Positions 33,653-42,069 of a stretch of DNA of 64,000 nt are shown piece by piece. The notes beneath the pieces were generated by a model. That model worked only from the letters and a program-made list of their open reading frames with translations, was not told where the DNA came from and ran no database searches. The stretch comes from Nitrospinota bacterium (GTDB taxonomy: Bacteria > Nitrospinota_A > UBA7883 > JACRGQ01), in NCBI GenBank assembly GCA_016217735.1, contig JACRGQ010000042.1, positions 1 to 64,000 of the forward strand. The letters are read 5' to 3'. The position numbers and the translations under genes were made by a program. Each line of letters opens with the position of its first letter. Within the stretch, counting starts at the first letter, position 1.

Positions 33653-33850
33653 CTACTTTTTGCTTTCAGTCACAGTGTTGAGTTCCACCAGCAGTTGGCG
33701 CACGTCGGCCCCCGCGACGGCGGCCGCGGCCGCGATGCTTTGCGCGCCGCCGCAGCACGAATCCACTTTGTGCTTGTTGAACACCTTCATCGTTCCGGGG
33801 TGGAGCTTGATTACTTCGTTTATGGTCATGTTTTCCGTTATTGCCGGCAT
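33653..33850 (-). CDS. DUF542 (ScdA/RIC N-terminal) protein
   Basis: 65 residues forming a stand-alone DUF542 domain: NMTINEVIKLHPGTMKVFNKHKVDSCCGG, given here only as a family hallmark by its ends MTINEV and DSCCGG, with the vicinal cysteines near residue 32. In full-length RIC/ScdA proteins this domain precedes the di-iron hemerythrin-like domain that repairs iron-sulfur clusters after nitric oxide or oxidative damage. That second domain is missing here. AAGGA lies seven bases before the ATG at 33850. Confidence 0.85.
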   Translation of the reverse strand: MPAITENMTINEVIKLHPGTMKVFNKHKVDSCCGGAQSIAAAAAVAGADVRQLLVELNTVTESKK

Positions 33851-33957
33851 GGCGGTTTCCTTTATGCGTGTTTGTTCAGTACCGTTCACCGCAGTTTATT
33901 GCCGCGCCGCCGTTACGCATATGACTTTTGTAATGCCGCCGCCGGTTGCTGGGGAGG

Positions 33958-34977
33958 TCAGGCGAGGTCGGCGGGGGTGATCGGGTCTTGTTCGTTCACG
34001 TCGCGCGCGAGTTTTTTGCCGATCACGCCGTCCCATTCAGCCACGGAAATCCCGCGCACGGGGCGCAGCGCTATCAGCATATCGGGGGTTATGGTTTCTC
34101 CCGCGCGCAGGGCGCGGCCGGCGAAAAGGCCGCGGCGGAAGTTGGCGCGGTTTTCGGCTTCGTTTTTGGAAAGGACTTTCTCGCCGTTCCCCTGCATCGC
34201 GCGGAGGGAACGGCAGTAGAGCGCGAGTTCTTCCAGTTCGTCCGGTTCGATGGAGATGGCGTGATCCGAAAAGGGGAAAATCTTCGCCATTTTCCGGTCC
34301 ATCGTGAAATGCCGCTCGATCACCGCGGCTCCCATCGCCGCCGCCGCGAACGAGGCGTGCAGCCCTTCGCTGTGGTCGCTCAATCCCACCGGCGCGTCAA
34401 AACGCTCCGCCAGCGTCCGCATGACGTTGAGGTTCATCTGCCTGATGTTCGTCGGATAGTCCGACACACAGTGCAGCAGTATCAGCTGTTCGTTTCCTTC
34501 GCCGCGGACGGCCCGCACCGCCGCGTCCACCTCTTCCATGTCGGCCATCCCGGTGGCGAGTATCACCGGCTTTCCTTTTTTCGCGACGTGCCGCAGCAAC
34601 GGCAGGTTGTTGCAGTCCATCGACGCGATTTTGAAGGCGGGCGCCCCCATCTGGTCGAGGAAATCGGCTGTGGCGGTGTCGAACGCGGCGCTGAAAAGCC
34701 TTGCGCCGGTTTTTTGCGCGAAGGCGAAGAGTTCTTCATGTTGCTCGAAACTGAACGAAAGGCGGCGGATGTTGTCGTGGTAGGGGAGGTCGGATTTCAT
34801 GAAGTTTTCGGGCTGGAACGACTGGAGCTTCACCAGCGCGGCTCCGGCGCGGCGGGCCGAATCGATCATCCGCTTGGCGTGTTCCAGGTCGCCGTTGTGG
34901 TTTATGCCGATCTCGGCGATCACCAGCGGCGGCGCGTCCCCGCCGGCGGGAAGTCCCCCGATACTAATTGGGCGCAT
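33958..34977 (-). CDS. neuB: N-acetylneuraminate synthase family protein (NeuB/PseI-like)
   Basis: 339 residues. A TIM barrel with [12 protein letters not shown] (18-29), [25 protein letters not shown] and GLSDHS is followed by a C-terminal SAF (antifreeze-like) domain from about 275 ([17 protein letters not shown]). These enzymes condense PEP with an amino sugar to make sialic, legionaminic or pseudaminic acid. Which acid is made cannot be told from sequence alone, and other steps of the pathway are not in the window. Such acids decorate flagellin or LPS. Confidence 0.9.
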   Translation of the reverse strand: MRPISIGGLPAGGDAPPLVIAEIGINHNGDLEHAKRMIDSARRAGAALVKLQSFQPENFMKSDLPYHDNIRRLSFSFEQHEELFAFAQKTGARLFSAAFDTATADFLDQMGAPAFKIASMDCNNLPLLRHVAKKGKPVILATGMADMEEVDAAVRAVRGEGNEQLILLHCVSDYPTNIRQMNLNVMRTLAERFDAPVGLSDHSEGLHASFAAAAMGAAVIERHFTMDRKMAKIFPFSDHAISIEPDELEELALYCRSLRAMQGNGEKVLSKNEAENRANFRRGLFAGRALRAGETITPDMLIALRPVRGISVAEWDGVIGKKLARDVNEQDPITPADLA

Positions 34978-35077
34978 GGAGGGATTATACCACCGCTTTC
35001 ACGGGAATGGGGAAAATTGCCGTCGCCGGCCTCAACACGCGGTTCCGCCATCCGCCCTCCAGGCGTATAATGATGTC

Positions 35078-35590
35078 ATGAAACGGCGGTATCCCGGAAT
35101 TATATCCGTATTGATTGGAGTAACGGCGATTATGGCTGACGCGGCGGATTATAAGGCTCCATCGAAAGAGCGGTTACGCTCCATCCTCACGGCGGAGCAG
35201 TACCATGTAACGCAGGAGAACGGCACCGAGCGCCCCTTCGCCAACGCCTACTGGGATAACAAAGGGGATGGCATATATGTGGACATCGTCTCCGGCGAGC
35301 CGCTCTTCAGCAGCCGCGACAAGTACGATTCCGGCACCGGTTGGCCCAGCTTTTCCCGGCCGCTGGAAAAAGAAAACATCGTCGAACGGCTCGATAAGGG
35401 CATTTTTGGCGCCCGCACGGAGATACGCAGCAAGCATGGCAACAGCCACCTCGGCCATGTATTTGAAGACGGCCCGTCACCGACCGGCCAGCGCTACTGC
35501 ATGAACTCCGCCGCGCTCCGCTTCATCCCGGCGGCCAACATGGAAAAGGAAGGGTACGGAGCGTACCTGAAACTCTTTGGGCGTAAGTGA
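35078..35590 (+). CDS. msrB: Peptide-methionine (R)-S-oxide reductase MsrB, exported
   Basis: 170 residues. An N-terminal hydrophobic signal (about 7-23) precedes the MsrB domain: [28 protein letters not shown] and the catalytic Cys in RYCMNSAAL. The four zinc-binding cysteines found in many MsrB proteins are absent, so it is the zinc-free form. It probably repairs oxidised methionine in the periplasm together with the msrA product encoded five bases downstream. Confidence 0.93.
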   Translation: MKRRYPGIISVLIGVTAIMADAADYKAPSKERLRSILTAEQYHVTQENGTERPFANAYWDNKGDGIYVDIVSGEPLFSSRDKYDSGTGWPSFSRPLEKENIVERLDKGIFGARTEIRSKHGNSHLGHVFEDGPSPTGQRYCMNSAALRFIPAANMEKEGYGAYLKLFGRK

Positions 35591-35595
35591 CGGCA

Positions 35596-36231
35596 ATGAA
35601 AGTAACGGCTGTTTTCGCCGCGTGCCTTGTGCTGGTTTTTGCCGGCGCGGGTTTTGCGGCGGGTAAAGGAGAACCTCGCATGGAGCAGGCAACTTTTGCG
35701 GGGGGCTGTTTCTGGTGCATGGAGCCGCCATTCGAGAAAACGGCGGGCGTGACGGAAGTTATCAGCGGATACACCGGCGGGCACAAGGCGAATCCCACCT
35801 ATGAAGAGGTTTCATCCGGCACGACCGGCCACCTTGAAGCGGTGCGGGTGACATACGACCCCGCGAAGGTGACGTATGAAGCGCTGCTGGAAATCTTTTG
35901 GCGCAACATCGATCCGACCAATCCCATCGGCCAGTTCGCCGACCACGGAGAGCAATACAAGCCGGCCATTTTCCACCACAACGACGCGCAAAGGCGCCTT
36001 GCCGAGGAATCCAAAAAGCGGTTGCAGGCATCGGGCCGCTTCAAAAAGCCGATAGTGGTGGAGATACGGAAGGCGGCGGAGTTCTACCCCGCCGAAGAGT
36101 ATCACCAGGATTTTTACAAGAAAAGCGCCGAGCGCTACAAGCGGTACCGCATCGGCTCCGGCCGTGAGCGTTTCCTCAACGAAACGTGGAGCGGCGAAGA
36201 GGTTCCGAACGCCTCCCCCGGCAAGAAGTAA
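35596..36231 (+). CDS. msrA: Peptide-methionine (S)-S-oxide reductase MsrA, exported
   Basis: 211 residues. The signal peptide (about 1-22) precedes the catalytic GGCFWCMEPPFE motif, then SGYTGGHKANPTYEEV and HQDFYKKS. Both Msr proteins carry export signals, indicating a periplasmic repair pair. The start is the ATG at 35596; a GTG at 35587 overlapping the msrB stop is an alternative. Confidence 0.95.
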   Translation: MKVTAVFAACLVLVFAGAGFAAGKGEPRMEQATFAGGCFWCMEPPFEKTAGVTEVISGYTGGHKANPTYEEVSSGTTGHLEAVRVTYDPAKVTYEALLEIFWRNIDPTNPIGQFADHGEQYKPAIFHHNDAQRRLAEESKKRLQASGRFKKPIVVEIRKAAEFYPAEEYHQDFYKKSAERYKRYRIGSGRERFLNETWSGEEVPNASPGKK

Positions 36232-36271
36232 GGCTCCGCCCCGGCGGCCACCGGCAAGCGGCGGTAATGGC

Positions 36272-36300
36272 TTGCGATAACCGGGCAATTTACCTATAGT
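36272..36300 (+). promoter_or_regulatory. Predicted sigma-70 promoter of the cNMP-ferredoxin operon
   Basis: TTGCGA (36272-36277), 17-base spacer, TATAGT (36295-36300). It would leave a leader of about 100 bases before the GTG at 36408. Confidence 0.5.
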
Positions 36301-36407
36301 TTAACGATGGATGCGTTGGTGGAAAAAGTCACGCGGACAACCGCCGCGGCAATACGCCCCGGAGCAATCGTTTTTTTCCGCCGCCGCCTTGCGCGCGGAC
36401 GATCGGC

Positions 36408-37832
36408 GTGGCCATGTCCCGCGATCTGATACCCCGCATCGCCGGAATACCCCTGTTTGACGGGCTTGACCCCGATCAGGTGTTTGCCGCCCTCCATGAA
36501 GTCAAAATCGTGGATTACAAGGCCGGCGGTTTTATTTGCCGCCAGGGTGAATACGAGGAAGCGTGCAGCATCATCCTTGAAGGCTCCGCCTCGGTTCTTC
36601 TTCCCGATATGGGCGCGGGGGCGCCGAAACGGATTCCCGTCAACGCCGGCGAAATCTTCGGGGAGATTGCCGCCATGTCGGGCACGCCGCGCACGGCGGA
36701 CGTTGTGGCCGAGACCGACGTGAAGCTGCTGCGCATTTCGCGCGATGACATTTTCAGCGTCATCGACAAATTCCAGGCGGTCAAGGAACGGTTGGATGCC
36801 ATATACCTCCAGCGCGCGCTCAGCACCCATCTTTCCAAAGTGCCGATTTTCGCCCCCCTCCCGGAAGAAATGATAGGGAAAATCCGCGGCGCGGCCACGC
36901 TGCAAACGTTCCGGCAGAACGAGGTTATTTTCAGCGAGGGGGACGAGGTGGACGCCTTCTACCTGATCCGGTACGGCTTCGTCAAAGTATCGCGGCGCGA
37001 CGCCAGGATGGGGGAGCGGGTGCTTGCCTACCTGAATGAAGGCAGCTACTTCGGCGAGATGGCGCTGATGGAAAAGGGAAAAAGAACCGCCACCATATCG
37101 GCCCTTAACCGCGCCGAAGTGATCAAGATAGCCAAGGCCGATTTCGACCATATCCTCGAAATGAACGAGCCGGTGCGGGCGGCTTTCGAGATGGTGATAC
37201 GGAAGCGGCGCGAGCGCAACGAGCAGATCGGCGCCAGCGGCGTCATGGCCCGCAAGCTTTCCGCCATGACCGAAGGGGGGTTGATCCAGTCCAAGGCGCT
37301 CCTCCTTATGGACCTCACCAAATGCGTTCAGTGCGATAGCTGCGTGAAGGCGTGCGCCGCGCTGCACGGGGGGGATTCCCGCCTGATACGCAAAGGGATG
37401 AAGCTCAACGATTATATCCTGCTTCCCACGTCGTGCCGGAATTGCGCGGACCCGGTCTGCATGTCGAGTTGCCCCACCGGCGCCATCAAGAGAAACCTGC
37501 AGGGGGAGATTTACCACGAGGATTATTGCATCGGCTGCGGCGGCTGCGCGCGGCTCTGCCCGCACGGGAACATTGCCGTGGTGATCCGGCAGGACGGGAA
37601 TGCGCGGCGAAGCCCGTGGACCCATCTTCTCGGCCCGCTGGGGCGGTTTAAGCGTGCCGCGCCGGCCGGGGAGGCCGGCCCGGACGGCGTGCCGCGCGTA
37701 AAGAGGCAAGCGGTGAAATGCGATCTCTGCAAGGATTATGAATTCATGGGGTGCGTGTATAACTGTCCCACCGGCGCGGCGCGCCATGTGAATCCGACCG
37801 AATATTTCCTCGATTTCAAGGCGATCACATGA
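36408..37832 (+). CDS. Two cyclic-nucleotide-binding domains fused to a four-cluster ferredoxin
   Basis: 474 residues. Two cNMP-binding domains (about 10-125 and 140-255; phosphate-cassette-like GEIFGEIAAMSG and GSYFGEMALMEKG) are followed by a ferredoxin region (about 300-460). It has sixteen cysteines in four clusters: CVQCDSCVKAC, CRNCADPVCMSSCP, CIGCGGCARLCP and CDLC-x7-CVYNCP, the layout of NrfC/DmsB-type electron-transfer subunits. There is no DNA-binding domain, so it is not a CRP-type regulator. Ligand binding may gate electron flow. The start is GTG 36408 or ATG 36414. A membrane protein and a nine-heme cytochrome gene follow in the same operon. Confidence 0.88.
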   Translation: MAMSRDLIPRIAGIPLFDGLDPDQVFAALHEVKIVDYKAGGFICRQGEYEEACSIILEGSASVLLPDMGAGAPKRIPVNAGEIFGEIAAMSGTPRTADVVAETDVKLLRISRDDIFSVIDKFQAVKERLDAIYLQRALSTHLSKVPIFAPLPEEMIGKIRGAATLQTFRQNEVIFSEGDEVDAFYLIRYGFVKVSRRDARMGERVLAYLNEGSYFGEMALMEKGKRTATISALNRAEVIKIAKADFDHILEMNEPVRAAFEMVIRKRRERNEQIGASGVMARKLSAMTEGGLIQSKALLLMDLTKCVQCDSCVKACAALHGGDSRLIRKGMKLNDYILLPTSCRNCADPVCMSSCPTGAIKRNLQGEIYHEDYCIGCGGCARLCPHGNIAVVIRQDGNARRSPWTHLLGPLGRFKRAAPAGEAGPDGVPRVKRQAVKCDLCKDYEFMGCVYNCPTGAARHVNPTEYFLDFKAIT

Positions 37833-37859
37833 GGCCGGCGGTGATTGCGGGAGGGTGTT

Positions 37860-38696
37860 ATGGAAACTGAACTCCTAAAGCATAAGCTCGATCTTCAGAT
37901 CATCCGGGGGCGGTGGCCCCTTGTCTTCACGGCGGCCGCCGCGCTTTTGCTGGCGTGGTACTGGATATATGCCGGCCGCGCGTTGCCGCGGGGCGGCACG
38001 TTCTCCGGCATGGCGTTCGGCATTTTGGCGTTTCTCACCATTGTGTTTTTGATGGCGTACAAGGTGCGCAAGCACATTTACCATGTCCGCCTTGGTCCCA
38101 CGAGTTCCTGGCTCACGGCCCATGTCTATCTGGGGGTGGTCGCCGGGGTATTGGTGTTCATGCATATGGGGTTCCACCTGTCCGGCGGCTTCGGCGGCGT
38201 CATGTTCGCCCTCTTCGCGTTCACCGTGGCGGGCGGCGCGGCCGGTTCCCTTATTTTCAAGCTCACGCCGATCTCCCTTATGAAGGACGGCAGGGAGATG
38301 ATGACGCGGGACATGCTGCGGGAGAAAATCGCCAAATGCCTTCACGATGCCGATAGCGATTTGCAATCGGCGTCGGAGCAGTTTAAAAAACTGTACCGGG
38401 AAGAGATACGGCCGTTCCTCGAATTGCGGCGGATACCCTGGAGCTACCTCTTGAAGGAGGAGCGAACGCTGATCCGGCAGCGGCGGCGCGCGCTGGAATC
38501 GCTGATGCCCCGGGTTTCCAACGATGAAAAGTACCATCTCAGGCTGTTGCAGCTTGTGGTGGTGGAAAAAGAGCGCTTCACCATGCGCCTGGTAAAGCTT
38601 GAGCTTTTCGATTTCTGGCTCTGGTTCCATCTGCCGGTGTCGTTCGTTGTTTTCGTGATGATCCTGTTTCATGTATTTATGGTGTCGTACTACTGA
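37860..38696 (+). CDS. Membrane protein with cytochrome b-like histidines
   Basis: 278 residues. Five predicted helices (about 22-40, 48-66, 85-107, 113-135 and 247-275) enclose a charged, helical cytoplasmic-type loop of about 110 residues. Histidines lie in AHVYLG and FMHMGFH of helix 3 (14 apart) and in FHLPV and LFHVF of the last helix (12 apart), spacings compatible with b-type heme ligation. It would link the cytoplasmic ferredoxin to the periplasmic cytochrome. GGGAGGG precedes the ATG at 37860. The heme assignment is inference; no named family was recognised. Confidence 0.7.
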   Translation: METELLKHKLDLQIIRGRWPLVFTAAAALLLAWYWIYAGRALPRGGTFSGMAFGILAFLTIVFLMAYKVRKHIYHVRLGPTSSWLTAHVYLGVVAGVLVFMHMGFHLSGGFGGVMFALFAFTVAGGAAGSLIFKLTPISLMKDGREMMTRDMLREKIAKCLHDADSDLQSASEQFKKLYREEIRPFLELRRIPWSYLLKEERTLIRQRRRALESLMPRVSNDEKYHLRLLQLVVVEKERFTMRLVKLELFDFWLWFHLPVSFVVFVMILFHVFMVSYY

Positions 38697-39505
38697 TGGG
38701 CAACAACACTATCCGGTTTGTCGCGTCCGTGTTCCTGGCGCTGCTGACGTTGGCGGGGCTGGTGTTGGTGAAAAGCGGCGACGTCCGCCGGTTTATGGGC
38801 GGCGGCCTCTCGCTCAAGCACCAGGCGCTGGCCACCGATTGTACGGTGTGCCACACGCCGTGGCGCAACGTGAGCGATGATAAATGCAAGAAGTGCCATG
38901 ACCGGGCGGGATCGCACCTTGCGCCGTCGGCGGAGGAGGATAAACGGAAGGCCGTGGAAGGGGTGGTCTGCATGGATTGCCATGTCGAGCACAAAGGGCC
39001 GGACATCCGCGTGTCCTTCCCCGGCTCGGTGATGTGCGGTTCTTGCCACGATCATGCCGTCCACCCGGAAATAAAAAAGCGGCCCATCATGAAGAAGCCG
39101 GAGCCGAACAGGGCCTTTCCCCACAGCATCCACAAGGACCGGGCTCCCTCGATGAAGATGGAAAAATGCGGCGATTGCCACATCGATACGGACGGGAAGG
39201 GGACGCTTGGGTACAATGCGGCGCAGCTTAACGCCGGCAACTGCCGCCCGTGCCACTACGGAAACGCCGAGCTGGGCGAGAACGCCGTGCCGGTTCATTA
39301 CGTCAACAAAGCGGTTTTCAAGCACGCCCGGCATGGCGGTTTCGATTGCCTCCGGTGCCACAAGGATATTTTGAATATTCCCGAGTTGAGCGAAGAGAAC
39401 CTCCCCTCGGTGGCGAAGTGCATGGAGTGCCACAACGCGCGGACGGGAACCACCTGCGTCAAGTGCCACGGTTTCCATCTCGTGGCGGTGAAGAAGAAGG
39501 GATAA
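38696..39505 (+). CDS. Nine-heme cytochrome c
   Basis: 269 residues with nine CxxCH heme-binding motifs: CTVCH, CKKCH, CMDCH, CGSCH, CGDCH, CRPCH, CLRCH, CMECH and CVKCH. An N-terminal hydrophobic segment (about 7-24) acts as uncleaved anchor or signal, so the hemes face the periplasm. Its ATG overlaps the stop of the membrane-protein gene by one base, which indicates a single functional unit. Its electron partner is unknown. Confidence 0.9.
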   Translation: MGNNTIRFVASVFLALLTLAGLVLVKSGDVRRFMGGGLSLKHQALATDCTVCHTPWRNVSDDKCKKCHDRAGSHLAPSAEEDKRKAVEGVVCMDCHVEHKGPDIRVSFPGSVMCGSCHDHAVHPEIKKRPIMKKPEPNRAFPHSIHKDRAPSMKMEKCGDCHIDTDGKGTLGYNAAQLNAGNCRPCHYGNAELGENAVPVHYVNKAVFKHARHGGFDCLRCHKDILNIPELSEENLPSVAKCMECHNARTGTTCVKCHGFHLVAVKKKG

Positions 39506-39570
39506 GCCCGGGGGGCGGGCAATTTTCGCTGTCCGCTTAAGTGTGCGTCATCCGGTCTCTTTTTCGGTGG

Positions 39571-39649
39571 GTACACAATTTATTGTGTACATCGGCCCGT
39601 GGGCCGACCTGCTTGGCGCGGGCGCGCCAATGGGCGAATGAATTCGCCC
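39571..39649. repeat. Array of four perfect hairpins
   Basis: Four consecutive perfect inverted repeats, each with a two-base loop: GTACACAAT-tt-ATTGTGTAC (39571-39590), TCGGCCC-gt-GGGCCGA (39592-39607), TTGGCGCG-gg-CGCGCCAA (39613-39630) and GGGCGAAT-ga-ATTCGCCC (39632-39649). It fills the space between two convergent genes (cytochrome and lysS). Confidence 0.85.
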
Positions 39650-39663
39650 CTGCCTGGCCGGAG

Positions 39664-41148
39664 CTACTTCGGCAGGTTTTTCAACTGCGGGAACAATATG
39701 ACTTCGCGGATGGAATCCTGGCCCGTCAGCAGCATCGTCAGCCGGTCGATGCCTATCCCTTCGCCGGCGGTGGGGGGCATTCCGTATTCCAGCGCCGTCA
39801 CATAGTCTTCGTCCATCGATTGCGCTTCCATGTCGCCGCTTTCCTTCATAGCCACTTGGCCCATGAAGCGGTTGTGCTGGTCTTCCGCGTCGTTCAGCTC
39901 GGTATAGGCGTTGGCGATCTCCTTGCACCCGATGTAGAACTCGAAGCGCTCGGTCAGCGCCGGATTATCTTCCTTCTTTTTCGCCAGCGGGGAAAGCTCC
40001 ACCGGGTAGTCGTAGATGAAAGTCGGCTGCACCAGCTTTGGCTCCACCGCCACCTCGAAAAGCTTTTCCAGCACCTTCGCCCCCTTGTCGGCCTTGTCGG
40101 TATGCACTTCTTTTTGGCGGAGCCACTCTTTCCCTTTTTCCCAATTATGGATGACGTCCGCCGGCACGCCGCCGATTCTCCCTATCGCTTCGTAGAAGGG
40201 GAAACGCGCGTACTTGCCCGAAAGCTCGATGTCGTGCCCCATCCACTTGAGCGATGTGGCGCTGCGGACTTCCAGCGCGAGTTTGTTCAGCAGGTCCTCG
40301 GTGAGGTCCATCAGGTCGTGGTAATCGGCGTAGGCCATATAGAACTCCAGCATGGTGAACTCGGGGTTGTGCATGGTGGAGATGCCTTCGTTGCGGAAGT
40401 TCCGGTTGATCTCGTACACCCTGTCGTAGCCGCCGACGATGAGCCGCTTGAGGTATAGTTCCGGCGCCACGCGCAGGAACAGCTTCATGTCCAGCGCGTT
40501 GTGATGCGTTTCGAAGGGGCGGGCGTTCGCGCCGCCCGGTATCGATTGCATCATCGGGGTTTCCACTTCCAGAAAGCCGCGCTCGTCGAGGTAGCGGCGG
40601 ATGGCGCTGATGGTCTTGGCCCGTTTCACGAATATGTCCTTCACCTCTTCGTTGGAGATGAGGTCGACATACCGCTGGCGGTAACGGGTTTCCACGTTGG
40701 TGAGTCCGTGCCACTTTTCCGGCAGCGGTTGCAGGCTCTTGGCCAGCAGGGTGATCTTTTCCGCCTTGACGCTCAGCTCGTTGGTGCGCGTGTAGAAGGC
40801 GGTTCCTTCCACGGCGGCGATGTCGCCGATGTCGAATTTTTTAAAGGCTTCCAGCCCCGCTTCGCCGAGGCCGTTCTTGCCCGCCATGATCTGGATTTTC
40901 GCGGTACCGTCGCGCAGGTCGGCGAAGATGGTTTTTCCCATGTCGCGTATGGTCATCAGGCGTCCCGCCACCGAGGTGCGGAAGGGGGCGGACTCCAGTT
41001 CTTCTTTCGTTTTGGCTTCACAGGCGGTGCGCACCTGACCTATGCGGTGCTGCGGCTTGTAGCGGTTCACATACGGGGTGGGGCCGTTTTTGCGCATTTC
41101 GGCCAGTTTGTCCCGCCGTATTTTTACCTGCTCGTTATCCTCAACCAT
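39664..41148 (-). CDS. lysS: Lysyl-tRNA synthetase, class II
   Basis: 494 residues. An N-terminal OB-fold anticodon-binding domain (about 55-140, [19 protein letters not shown]) is followed by the class II catalytic core with motif 1 near residue 180, motif 2 ([19 protein letters not shown]) near 255 and motif 3 ([14 protein letters not shown]) near the end. It charges tRNA-Lys. It is transcribed divergently from the second flagellar operon. Confidence 0.97.
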   Translation of the reverse strand: MVEDNEQVKIRRDKLAEMRKNGPTPYVNRYKPQHRIGQVRTACEAKTKEELESAPFRTSVAGRLMTIRDMGKTIFADLRDGTAKIQIMAGKNGLGEAGLEAFKKFDIGDIAAVEGTAFYTRTNELSVKAEKITLLAKSLQPLPEKWHGLTNVETRYRQRYVDLISNEEVKDIFVKRAKTISAIRRYLDERGFLEVETPMMQSIPGGANARPFETHHNALDMKLFLRVAPELYLKRLIVGGYDRVYEINRNFRNEGISTMHNPEFTMLEFYMAYADYHDLMDLTEDLLNKLALEVRSATSLKWMGHDIELSGKYARFPFYEAIGRIGGVPADVIHNWEKGKEWLRQKEVHTDKADKGAKVLEKLFEVAVEPKLVQPTFIYDYPVELSPLAKKKEDNPALTERFEFYIGCKEIANAYTELNDAEDQHNRFMGQVAMKESGDMEAQSMDEDYVTALEYGMPPTAGEGIGIDRLTMLLTGQDSIREVILFPQLKNLPK

Positions 41149-41232
41149 TCATGTTTCTCCATAATAATCCGATACGTAGATGCATGGGTTCCAAGTATAG
41201 CCTATTTTGAACCTTGGGCCGGAGGGGAAAAC

Positions 41233-41262
41233 TTGACCCCCGGCGGGCGATTACCGTACACT
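41233..41262 (+). promoter_or_regulatory. Predicted promoter of the second flagellar operon
   Basis: TTGACC (41233-41238), 18-base spacer, TACACT (41257-41262), 34 bases before the ATG at 41296. Confidence 0.5.
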
Positions 41263-41295
41263 ATATTTATTAAGGGATGTTAAGGAGATTGTGCG

Positions 41296-41637
41296 ATGCA
41301 ATCGGTAGGCCTTCAGACGGTTTTGCAAATGAGCAACGTCGGGGAGCGTGTACACCAAAATGCCCTTACCCACGGTGCGGTTGTTTCCGAGCAGTTCAAG
41401 GATATCATCGAAAAGCAGAACGAGGCGAAGAAGACCGAGGTGCAGGAGATCAGCCAATCGGCCATCGTTGAGATTCGTCCGGACGATGAACGCGGCCGCC
41501 GGCAGCGGCAGGAACAGGAACGCCAAGCGCAGGGTAAGGCCGTAACGAAAGAGGAACATGCCGAACAAGCAGCTCCGGCCAAGCCGTTGCCCGTGGACGC
41601 CGTCCCCCAAGGGCGTCTGCTCAACATCAAGGTCTAA
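41296..41637 (+). CDS. Hypothetical protein of the second flagellar operon
   Basis: 113 residues, hydrophilic, Gln- and Glu-rich with a central helical stretch (EEKQNEAKKTEVQEI-like, about 38-55) and no signal peptide. AAGGAG precedes the ATG. It resembles small uncharacterised proteins located at flagellar loci, but no family was recognised. Confidence 0.6.
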   Translation: MQSVGLQTVLQMSNVGERVHQNALTHGAVVSEQFKDIIEKQNEAKKTEVQEISQSAIVEIRPDDERGRRQRQEQERQAQGKAVTKEEHAEQAAPAKPLPVDAVPQGRLLNIKV

Positions 41638-41661
41638 TATCCCCGCATCGCGGTGGGGCCT

Positions 41662-42069
41662 ATGAACTGGATGCTCTTCCAGCTCATCTTCGATATTATT
41701 CTTTTCGCGTTCATCATCTACGTCGTCATGCTTGTCGCGCGGCGGAAGCAATCCACGCCGGACGAATTGCGCCAACTTTTAGCCGAATTCAACAACGCCG
41801 TTGAACGCGGCGAGGCGGCCGCCCGCGAATTGGATCGCCAGATACAGGCGCGGCGCGCCATGCCGGTGGGGGATGTCCCCGGCCAAAAAGAAGCCGCCGC
41901 GCCGGAGGGGTTTAATCCAGCCGCCAGCGAGAGTAAGATGGCGGAAGACAAGCGCAAGGTGGCGGCGTTGCGCAAGCACGGGCTGGCGGCGGACGAAATA
42001 AGCCGCCGGCTGGCGCTGCCGCTTGCCGAAGTGGAGCTTATCATGGCGATGCTTGAAGGCGGCGAATGA
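41662..42069 (+). CDS. DUF2802-like membrane-anchored protein
   Basis: 135 residues. One N-terminal membrane helix (about 4-25) is followed by a helical region and a C-terminal HTH-like part (VAALRKHGLAADEISRRLA, LPLAEVELIMAMLEGG), as in DUF2802 proteins found with fliK and fhlB. The start is the ATG at 41662; a GTG at 41653 is also in frame. It overlaps the FliK-like gene by 4 bases. Confidence 0.7.
   Translation: MNWMLFQLIFDIILFAFIIYVVMLVARRKQSTPDELRQLLAEFNNAVERGEAAARELDRQIQARRAMPVGDVPGQKEAAAPEGFNPAASESKMAEDKRKVAALRKHGLAADEISRRLALPLAEVELIMAMLEGGE

Noticed and set aside
36294-37787. 497-codon open frame antisense to the cNMP-ferredoxin gene
   Set aside because: Shadow frame without motifs; the plus strand carries sixteen conserved cysteines.
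36408-37832. Interpretation as a CRP/FNR transcription regulator
   Set aside because: There are two cNMP domains but no helix-turn-helix; the C-terminal half is a ferredoxin.
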